A DNA stretch of 64,000 bases, taken from positions 62,001 to 126,000 of the forward strand of contig JAPNXP010000012.1 of NCBI GenBank assembly GCA_028753945.1, given 5' to 3'. Numbering within the stretch: the stretch's first letter is position 1; each line of letters starts with the position of its first letter. Shown piece after piece: positions 39,601 to 48,462 of the stretch. The notes beneath the pieces were generated by a model. It did not search any database. It was not told the DNA's origin and worked only from the letters and a program-made list of their open reading frames with translations. The position numbers and the translations under genes are program-made. Source of the stretch: Hexactinellida sp. DTS-2022 (Eukaryota > Porifera > Hexactinellida).

Positions 39601-42600
39601 GCTGATGGAATTTGGATCGGAAGAGGACGCTGCCATGGCCAGGTATAAATAACTATAAAAGCTATCCCTCGTTTTAGCCACATGTAACCATGGATGACAT
39701 ATCGTTGTTAGGATGTACCAAGAGCGGCTGCTGGAGCTGGAGCAGGAGACGCTGGAGGACCAGGAGCGCATGTTCATGGACGCCGAGAGGAAGCGCGAGC
39801 TGCTCATGAGCGGAGTGGGGATGGGCAAGGAGAGGATTGACGACACGGAGACGATGCGGGAACTGTTCGGACTGTCGGACGACGAGCTGCACCCCTACCT
39901 TGCTCAGAGCCAAGGCGCAGATGGAGACCTCCCGTACGAGGCCACTGCTTTCATGCCGGACGAGCTGGCTGACGCAGACGAAGACCTCACAGAGTTCAAG
40001 TTTGCCAAATTCGCTACAACTTATTTCCAAGTATTATTCTATTTTTCTCCCAGTTTATCCATGGTTGCTAACACTAATTCTAATCCCAGGGACAGGTTAC
40101 CGTCTCCCACACAAGACGTCCCCTCAAGCAGTCCCTCCTGAACATGAAGAACCCGCAGGACAGACACAGAGCCATCGCCGTGTTCATAATGATCCTCAGG
40201 TTCATGGGGGACCTCCCGGAGCCCCCGCACCTCGAGGGGGCCGACAGGAAGGGCTCAGTCGTCAAGAAGATATACGACACTTTCGGCAGGAAATCGAAAC
40301 CTCCCAAGTTAGTTATCTCTTAGTATTATTAATTTATTATATTAGGTTTGCTAGTGCCACGATTAAACTAATGTAATAGGTTGGAGGACTTTGAGGGCGA
40401 GGAGGTGACGCTGCCCCCGATGCCTGCCTCCGAGAAGAAGAAGGACTCGCTCCGCAAGAGGCTCGTCAGCATGACTCTCAAGCGCAAGACCAAGCTGCCA
40501 CCCGATCTCTTATCCACGAATGCCAACACCATGAGCGAGGAGGAGGTGGCCATATCTGTGCTCACGAGGGGCACCAGTAACCTGGAGAAGCTGCACTTCA
40601 TAATCGGACACGGGATCCTGCGTCCGGAGATGCGGGACGAGGTCTACTGCCAGATCTGCAAGCAGCTCACGCAGAACCCAAACAAGACCTCCCACGCGCG
40701 CGGATGGATCCTCCTGTCTCTGTGCGTGGGCTGCTTCACGCCCTCGGACAAGTTCATAAAGTACCTCAAGGGGTTCATCAAGGACGGGCCCCCTGGGTAC
40801 GCGCCCTACTGCAGAGAGAGACTCAACAGAACGGTCCTCAACGGCTCTAGGAGCCAGCCCCCCTCCTGGCTGGAGCTACAGGCTACCAAGAGCAAGAAGC
40901 CCCTCATGCTGCCGATAACCTTTATGGACGGGACCACCAAGACTCTGCTGGCCGACTCTGCCACTACCGCGAGGGAGCTCTGCACTCAGCTGGGGGAGAA
41001 GATCGGACTCAAGGACCAGTTCGGGTTCTCCCTCTACATCGCGCTTTTCGACAAGGTCTCCTCGCTGGGGTCCGGAGGGGACCACGTGATGGACGCCATT
41101 TCCCAGTGCGAGCAGTACGCGAAGGAGCAGGGCGCGCAGGAGCGGAACGCCCCCTGGAGACTCTTCTTCCGGAAGGAGATATTCTCGCCCTGGCACCAGC
41201 CCTCCGACGACCTCATCGCCACCAACCTGATCTACCAGCAGGTGGTGCGCGGGATTAAGTTCGGAGAGTACCGCTGCGAGAAGAACGAAGACTTGGCCGC
41301 CATCGCCTCTCAGCAGTTCTACGTGGACCACGGAGTTTCGGTAGGTGCTGCTAGCTGCTAGAGGCTACTGTGCTATGTGTTAATGGTGCTGTGTATTATG
41401 TAGATGGGAAGTGAGAGACTGACGCAGGCGATAAACTCGTACATCCCGGACACGTGCCTCACGGGACACGGGACCCTGGAGAAGTGGATCTCCGCCTTGC
41501 AGAGCTATCACAAGAAGGCCTACTACACCAACGAGGGGGCTGACAAGAACCGCGTGAAAGAGGACGTCGTTCTATTCGCAAAGTTCAAATGGCCCCTCCT
41601 CTTCTCGCGCTTTTTCGAGGCGTACAGATTCTCCGGACCCGCCCTGCCCAGGAATGACGTCATAATCGCGGTTAACTGGACCGGCGTGTACATCGTAGAC
41701 GACCAGGAGCACGTGCTGCTGGAGTGCTCCTTCCCTGAGATCACAAACGTGGCGGCCAACAAGAGCCCGGGCAGCCAGGGCCCCAACAGCTTCTCCCTGG
41801 GCACCATCAAGAGCGAGGAGTACACATTCACCTCTGCCAGTGCAGACGACATCTGCGAGCTGGTCAAGTACTTCCTGGACGGACTCCGGAAGCGGTGAGT
41901 TCGCTAGCGCTTGTGTGTGGAGTTTATGCTGCCTGTAGCTCCAAGTACGTCATCGCTATGATGGACTACGACGCGCCTGGAGAGGGCTCCTCCTTCCTCA
42001 GCTTCCGCAAGGGGGACCTCATCCATCTGGGCGACAACGAGCAGGGCGAGGACGTCATGAACTCGGGGTGGTGCTTCGGACAGAGCGAGAAGACCAGCGC
42101 CAAGGGAGACTTCCCCGCCGAGTGTGTGTACATCCTGCCTACCATCACGAAGCCGAGCCACGAGGTGATCATGCTGTTCGCCACGCGCAGCTCCGAGGAG
42201 ACGGAGCGGATCCTCGCGACCACTTACAGCGCGCTGGACTACGGGAAGAGCGAAGCGACTGATGACATGTCGGTGCCGCCCTACACGCTGGAGTCATACG
42301 CCCTGGACCACTTCCTCCCGCCCCCGAAGCGCACTCTCTCCAAGGCCCTGGCCAAAGGTACCTCTACTCTTAACACTAACTACGTACTCTCTTACATATG
42401 CGATAGGAGCTCTCAAGCGGAAGGAGGGACAGCCCTGGAGCTACCAGAGAGACCCGATCAAGGCCCCGCTCCTCAAGAAGCTAGAGCACGCGTCCGATGA
42501 GGTTAAGCAGAAGGCGCTCAGCGCGTTCCTGTCCATACTGAAGTACACAGGGGACTATCCCAGCAAGAGACTGCGTCTCAGCACCGAGCTGACCGACCAG

Positions 42601-44456
42601 ATATTCGAGCCGCCCATCCAGCACGAGTCTCTCCGCGACGAGGTCTACTGTCAGCTCATAAAGCAGCTGACGCACAACAAGACCAGAGTCAGCATGGAGA
42701 AGGGCTGGGAGCTGCTCTGGCTGGCTACTGGCTGCTTTGGCTGCAGGTATTACCGTCTCCCTATTAGCAATCGCTGGGATATTATACGATACACTCTATA
42801 GCCACGCCCTGGGGAAGGACATCAACCTGTTCCTACAGACCAATGTGAAGCGAAATAACTTCGCAGCAGACTGCGTGAAGCGACTGCAGAAGACAATGCG
42901 TGCAGGAGCTAGGAAGTATCCGCCGCACATCGTGGAGCTGGACGCTATCCAGAACAAAACTACGCAGATATTTCACAAGGTGTTCTTCCCAGACGAGAGC
43001 ACCCACGCGTTTGAGGTCGATTCGGGGACCAGAGCCAAGGACTTCTGTCAGATTATCGCTGACAAACTGACCCTAAAATCTGCGGAAGGTTTCAGTCTGT
43101 TTGTCAAGATAACCGAGAAAGTAATAAGCGTTCCAGAGGGAGACTTCTTCTTCGACTTCGTGCGACACCTCAGCGAGTGGCTCAGGAAGGCGCGTCCTGG
43201 CAAGGAGACCATAGGAGCCAGTGTTAGCTACCAGGTATATCTTAGCTTAGAGCTCACTACGAGTAGATGTGTTTACGTGCTGCTCTCCTCAGGTATTCTT
43301 TATGAAGAAGCTGTGGACTAACGTGAATATCGGGAAGGACATCAAGGCAGACTCGATCTTCTACTACCACCAGGAGCTGCCCAAGCTGCTCAGAGGGTAC
43401 CACAAGTGCTCCCTGGACGAGGCCATCCAGCTCGCCGCTCTCAACTACAGGGTCAAGTTCGGAGACGACCAGAAGGGGTTCTCTCAGTTCCCAAAGATCC
43501 TAGACCAGTTCGTGCCAGTGGATCTCCTCCCCTCCATCTCTCCCGACGAGTGGAAGAGAGAGATCGTGTCTCTGCACCAGAAAACTCCCAGGAACCGAGA
43601 CGATGCCAAAGTTGCGTTCCTTAGAATCATCTCGAAATGGCCGACTTTCGGTTCTGCTTTCTTTGAAGTCAAACAGACCACAGAGCCGAAGCTCCCCGAG
43701 TATGTGCTGATAGCGATCAACAAGTTCGGAGTCAACTTGATCGATCCGAACTCCAAGGACATTCTGGCCACTTACCCGTTCACGAAGATCAGCAACTGGA
43801 GCAGCGGGAACACCTACTTCCACATGACGATTGGCAATCTGGTGCGAGGCAGCAAGCTGCTGTGCGAGACCAAGCTGGGCTACAAGATGGACGACCTGCT
43901 CACCTCCTACATCTCCCTCATGCTCTCCAGCATCAACAAGCCGCAGTCGAAGGGCGCGGACTACTCGCCCCCCCTCCCTAAAGCCGGGGGCGGCATGGCC
44001 ACCAAGCGCTCCGCTCCCTCCTCGCGTTCCGGCGGCTCTACTTCCACGCGGACTACAAACGTGTCTGAGTCTACTCGCTCCGGGGGACCCATGCCCAAGC
44101 ACCAGCCAGCCTACCACCCTCCGCCCATGAGCATGCCTCCCCCAGGGATGCCGATGGGCGTCCCTGCAATGGCCATGGTCCCGCCACAGATGCATATGCC
44201 CCCTCCAGGCCCCTATTCCTACGGACCTCCCGGCCCCCAGATGACTATGCCTAGACAGCAACGACCTGTGCCCGTGGGAATGCCTCAGGTAGCGAAGCAC
44301 CGTCCTCAGCAGCAGGTGCCTATTGGGGGACAGCCCCAGTCCAGGAGCCACCGACCTGTGCAAGGGAGCAGCTCGGGCTATGGGACCGGGTCCAGTGGGC
44401 AGTCTCGTAGCAATCCCTCCTCCACCCTCACTAGGGGAGGCCATAGGCGCATGTAA
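36683..44456 (+). CDS. MYO7A: Unconventional myosin VII (MYO7A-like)
   Basis: Fourteen exons with 13 GT-AG introns of 44-73 nt give about 2343 residues. Exons: 36683-37048, 37098-37303, 37356-37600, 37652-37914, 37987-39063, 39113-39642, 39712-40030, 40090-40307, 40380-41340, 41404-41894, 41939-42357, 42407-42746, 42802-43234, 43293-44456; phases agree throughout. The motor has the P-loop GESGAGKT, switch I region NDNSSRFGK and switch [12 protein letters not shown] motifs follow (about 39180-39480), then a charged helical stretch, then two MyTH4-FERM units with an SH3 between (MyTH4 marker [20 protein letters not shown]; second FERM ending [10 protein letters not shown]). This is the full MYO7A order. 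In animals it tethers and tensions actin bundles such as stereocilia and filopodia. A Pro/Met/Gln-rich extension of about 160 residues after the last FERM is unusual. Confidence 0.95.
43962..44453 (+). other. Low-complexity Pro/Met/Gln/Ser tail of myosin VII
   Basis: After the last FERM domain the frame continues with runs such as [14 protein letters not shown] and [13 protein letters not shown] before stopping at 44454-44456. Vertebrate MYO7A ends soon after the FERM domain, so this is an added disordered tail. It remains in frame with the last exon and shows no sign of a missed splice site. Confidence 0.7.
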
Positions 44457-44700
44457 CTTAGGGTCTGCATGCGAATCTAACATTTTATATACTTTGACTA
44501 GATTTTCGTATTTTAGATAGGAAGGCTACTTTTTACTTTTGCCTACAACCACTTATTTTAATTATTTATTGACTTATTGTTACTTCATATATTTATTTCT
44601 CAAATAATATCTATTGTGTTATTGTTTCTACTCTAAGAGGTAATACAATCCATCTACATGTGGAATAACACTCTAAATATAGCTAAGATGTTATCTAGAC
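44457..44700. other. Convergent 3' region between myosin VII and ZPR1
   Basis: About 245 nt shared by two converging genes. TTTATT at 44592-44597 reads AATAAA on the minus strand and would suit ZPR1. Confidence 0.4.
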
Positions 44701-46080
44701 CTATGAGCTATCATCGTCCCTATAGTTCTCCGTCTTCATGTCGCTGAGTCCCAGCTCCTCGTTCTGCTCCTTGCTCCTCTCGTAGTGCTCCACTATCATC
44801 TCTGGGTCGGGCTCCGGCGCGTAGAAGTTCTGTATGTAGCTGTTGCCGCTAGGGTCGTCCATCACCAGCGTCACGAACAGCTCTCCGCTCCGCACCTGCT
44901 CCAGCTTGTCGGTTAGCTCCTTCAGCTTGGCGACGGTGCTTGTACTGCTGTCCGTGAAGGGATTGAGATTCACCAACTGGTCTCGGACGTTTGAAATTAG
45001 TCCCTCGATAGTTGTGAACTTACCCCCTAGCGTGGAGGCCCCCATACTTATCTCCAGCTCTTGAATGCTGATTATCGCGTCGTGCGTCTTCAGAATGTCC
45101 CGCGACAAGTCGGCTTCTGAGGTTATCTTTAGTTCGTAGCGTACCCCTTTATCGGAGATCCCTTTAGCCGGTTTTACCTCATTCGATCGGTAGCCACAGA
45201 GGTCACAGCTCGTGGCCATTAGCAACACCTCTTTAAAGTACGGAATTGAGACGGTCTTCATATTTGTTTCGCAATCTCTGGAACAGCTGGGACATCCGGT
45301 CGTGAAGCTAAAGATTTCATCTTTCTCAATTTCTTGTGATTCGGGCTTTTCTATCGGTTCCTGTGATTCTTCCGATTCTGCGTTTTCTATCGGTTCCTGT
45401 GTCTCCTCTGTGTCGTCATCAAGGGTGTCCAGTTCTTCCCCCGCGTTCTCTACCAACAGCAGCTTGTTCTGCTCCGGAGTCCGCATGTAGGTGCTCGCCA
45501 CTATCCCCGGGTCTGCCAGGGGGGCATTCAGCTGCTCCACGAAGCTGTTCCCGGAAGGGTCGTCCACTACAAACGTGAACTCCCGCTTCAAGCTGATGCA
45601 GTCTTGCAACTTGTCCAGGAATAGTTCGAAATTCTGTTTGTACTCCTGTGCCTCGACAGTGTCGACTGGGAGAGAAGAAGCATGGCCGGTTAACTCTTCG
45701 TGTGACCTCACAAGGAGTCCTTCTATGGTAGACAATACGCCCTTTGATCCTATGGGAGGTGCCTCGAACTCGATCTCAGGAATTCCAAACGTACTCTTCT
45801 CCGACCTAACTACCTGCCTGTTCAAATCCTTACTTTGTTTAACTGTAACCACGAATTTATTCCCAGTTACTTCCACCGGAGTCCCTGCCATTATCTCGTT
45901 GTTAGAGAAGCCACAGAGGTCGCAGTAGAATGACATAATGATTACGTCACGGAATAGAGGGATATTAGTGAGGAGTATCTTGGTGAGGCCCTGCTCGAAA
46001 CAGCTCATGCAAAAAGACTCTATTTCTGTGGGCATATTCTCCTGGCCCAGTTCAGGATAAATCGGATCGTTATCCACCAT
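44701..46080 (-). CDS. ZPR1: Zinc finger protein ZPR1
   Basis: A single minus-strand exon of 459 residues, the same length as human ZPR1. It carries the duplicated ZPR1 module. Each unit has a zinc finger (CMSC...CDLCGFSNNE near residue 25-60, and CPSC...CDLCGYRSNE near 265-300) followed by a beta-helical A/B domain with a conserved TIEGL and DDPSGNS signature (FVVDDPSGNSF and LVMDDPSGNSY). An acidic linker rich in EESQEPIE repeats joins the units. ZPR1 is an eEF1A folding chaperone and also binds SMN and receptor kinases. It precedes DALRD3 on the same strand by order of position, with 158 nt between. Confidence 0.95.
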   Translation of the reverse strand: MVDNDPIYPELGQENMPTEIESFCMSCFEQGLTKILLTNIPLFRDVIIMSFYCDLCGFSNNEIMAGTPVEVTGNKFVVTVKQSKDLNRQVVRSEKSTFGIPEIEFEAPPIGSKGVLSTIEGLLVRSHEELTGHASSLPVDTVEAQEYKQNFELFLDKLQDCISLKREFTFVVDDPSGNSFVEQLNAPLADPGIVASTYMRTPEQNKLLLVENAGEELDTLDDDTEETQEPIENAESEESQEPIEKPESQEIEKDEIFSFTTGCPSCSRDCETNMKTVSIPYFKEVLLMATSCDLCGYRSNEVKPAKGISDKGVRYELKITSEADLSRDILKTHDAIISIQELEISMGASTLGGKFTTIEGLISNVRDQLVNLNPFTDSSTSTVAKLKELTDKLEQVRSGELFVTLVMDDPSGNSYIQNFYAPEPDPEMIVEHYERSKEQNEELGLSDMKTENYRDDDSS

Positions 46081-46238
46081 TGAAATCTACAAATAATATA
46101 GAAATATATAGATTAGAGTTGTTCTTAAAATATATTTATAGACTGAGTACATCAACCAATTTGAGACACAAAAGTAAGCATATTTGATTCTCCAAAGTAT
46201 TATAATTAATATCGCTTACAAATCAATTTACTGAGAAG

Positions 46239-47924
46239 CTATAGCTGATGTGGTGGTCTTATTTCCAATATTCTGAAGCAGATATCCATAACTCGTCGCA
46301 GAGAGGCCACCAAATGGACTCTAGCGTATACCCTGGGGTAGAGGTGAGCTCCGGACTGCAATAGGATCTTAGTTTTGCTGTAATAGGTAGAGAAATCTTG
46401 GGACAAGGAGATCAGAAACCTACAGATACTGGATATGGAATTGAGCTGGGGGGCAGCCGAATGCTCTCTCAGGAAGTCTGGAAATATTAGAACGTATTTG
46501 ATTAATAGTGACCATTCTGTTGGTAGCTCTAAAAGGTTGAAATCTATGTTATTAACTTCAGGGAGGTGTCCGTAAACACCAGTGGCAGTCAAATGTTTGA
46601 ACTTATTAAGTATCTGTGTTATCCTTGCAAAGTTGTACAGTAGGAACATACTGTAGTGAGAACCTACTCTGTCGCTGGTAACGAGTCTTATAGTGTGGCT
46701 ACCTGACAGGGATAGGAGCTCGAACTTAGTTGTGTTCTCGCACAGTTCTTCCGCTTTTGAAGCTAAATCTCTGTTGTCTACCAGACTGTCTCCCTCTAAT
46801 CTTTCTACTAACACCTTGTGCAAATAATCTCGTCTCAAATTCATATCAGCTGTGAAGTCTGAATTAGTACTATCGCAGTTAGAATGTGTCAATACGTCAA
46901 TGCGGCTCTTTAAGTAACCTAAACGGTACAGAAGATGGAGAGACCTGAACACGAGCTCTCTCAGGTTCTGTCTTAAAAATAGTATTATTCTCTCCGACTC
47001 GTGCAAATTGTTAATTCTATGAATTGAGACAATCAAACTTGCTAATAGTATCTCCTTTGAAAACCCGTCACCTGTCATAATCAGAACTTCTCTCAAATCT
47101 TGTTTTGGATGTTTCTTCAGAGTGCATTCCAATTGCTCATTCACCTTTCCAAATACAATTTTGGACACATTTCCCTCACCAACTAGTAGTCCTGAATTTT
47201 CACATTTCTGATAGATTACCTCTGTCTGTTCCCTGATCGTATCTAACTTCAGTTTCCACTCAAAACTATCTACCAATGTCACAGAACTCGCAGTTACTCT
47301 AATTAAATTCCTCAGCGCCACTCCTAGTGACCTGTTATGAAACCCTTCTAGAGTAGGGGCCGTGCTTGTAGGCTCTATAACTCTTGATTCGGGTGTCGCG
47401 GTAATTGGAGATTTCTTTAGTGACGACAATAATACATGTTTCGTTATTGCTTCTTCACAACAACTAAAGTTTATTAAAACTATCTGTTTATCCTTTGTCC
47501 CAATTTGATTGTTTACTTCGAAGTGAGCCAGTTGTTCCACACAGGAGCCAACAAGTTCATTTATTTGTAGGTGTGCTATGAGAGCACACACTTTATTGCT
47601 GTATACAAGGTCGTAATGACGGACGTACATCTGAGGTAACTTTTGGTTCAGAACTGTTACCAACTCGCCGCGGAATTTCTCACTAAAGTTGAAGACCTCG
47701 CAATCCAACGCGCTTATATTATCAGGCGAGGGCAAGAGGTGTAGTAATTTTTCTTCAAGTATTTTTCTGTTTCTTGGCAATAAGATAACTGCTCCTTTCT
47801 CCGAGAAAGGCTTCACATGGAACTGTACTCCACCTGCCTCCTCGAACCCTAGCAGGGCCTGCGTGGAGGCGAGGAGTTCTGAGATTAGAGACGGAGGAGG
47901 AAATGGGTCCGAGTTAGATGCCAT
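46239..47924 (-). CDS. DALRD3: DALR anticodon-binding domain protein 3 (DALRD3)
   Basis: A single minus-strand exon of 561 residues, near the length of DALRD3. The protein resembles a class I arginyl-tRNA synthetase that has lost the catalytic HIGH/KMSKS motifs. The C-terminal part (about 425-560) is the DALR helical bundle, with LLYNFARITQIL, FLISLSQDFSTYYS and the ending ARVHLVASLRRVMDICFRIL, which is typical of arginine-type anticodon-binding domains. In mammals DALRD3 guides METTL2 to add 3-methylcytidine in arginine tRNAs. Base composition is less G/C-rich than in IFT122 or myosin. The call rests on the DALR domain and overall length; the N-terminal half is diverged. Confidence 0.75.
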   Translation of the reverse strand: MASNSDPFPPPSLISELLASTQALLGFEEAGGVQFHVKPFSEKGAVILLPRNRKILEEKLLHLLPSPDNISALDCEVFNFSEKFRGELVTVLNQKLPQMYVRHYDLVYSNKVCALIAHLQINELVGSCVEQLAHFEVNNQIGTKDKQIVLINFSCCEEAITKHVLLSSLKKSPITATPESRVIEPTSTAPTLEGFHNRSLGVALRNLIRVTASSVTLVDSFEWKLKLDTIREQTEVIYQKCENSGLLVGEGNVSKIVFGKVNEQLECTLKKHPKQDLREVLIMTGDGFSKEILLASLIVSIHRINNLHESERIILFLRQNLRELVFRSLHLLYRLGYLKSRIDVLTHSNCDSTNSDFTADMNLRRDYLHKVLVERLEGDSLVDNRDLASKAEELCENTTKFELLSLSGSHTIRLVTSDRVGSHYSMFLLYNFARITQILNKFKHLTATGVYGHLPEVNNIDFNLLELPTEWSLLIKYVLIFPDFLREHSAAPQLNSISSICRFLISLSQDFSTYYSKTKILLQSGAHLYPRVYARVHLVASLRRVMDICFRILEIRPPHQL

Positions 47925-48462
47925 GTGTGACTAGAAATTATACAAATAAATTGAAATAATATAGACTTGTGATCTCGGATTTGAGAAAGTAAGATAGATT
48001 ATAATATTCCTTAGAGAATAAATATGAAACAAATGACAATTTAGAGATTAGTTTCCAACTGGCAGTCTGTTGACACCTTCCCCATTTCATGAAATTATAA
48101 AATTATAGAAACTTCAGAGTGCACTAATTAGATTATTCCATTGTCTGCCTTTGCTGGCAAATTAGTTGCCTATTTCGTATCATTAGAAGTTCAGTATAAT
48201 CACTGGTGCCAGTACATAGTATATATCTACTCGTGAACTGCTTGCTTGAATTCATAAATATAAGTGAGAACAATTAGAGAATTGTATCTATTATTGATTA
48301 CAGAATTTCTAATCAACCAAAGGCATTTGCTATTCAGCATTGTGCACTTGAACTTTCAGTATCGTCTGAAACAAACAACTTTGCACTTACCCTATCAATA
48401 TATATAAGCTTTCACTTTGTGTCACAATCCGCTGAAAATTCAGCAAAACTGACCGACTGGCT
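47925..48462. other. Divergent promoter region between DALRD3 (-) and R3H gene (+)
   Basis: About 540 nt of AT-rich DNA with no gene. It holds the start regions of two divergently oriented genes; a TATA box lies near the R3H side. Confidence 0.45.
48399..48408 (+). promoter_or_regulatory. TATA-like box of the R3H-SUZ gene
   Basis: TATATATAAG (with TATATAA at its core), 55-64 nt before the ATG at 48463. Predicted from sequence and position only. Confidence 0.45.

Noticed and set aside
39837-40376. 179-residue frame spanning a myosin intron
   Set aside because: It reads an exon in the wrong phase and continues through the 40031-40089 intron; the spliced MyTH4 frame is correct.
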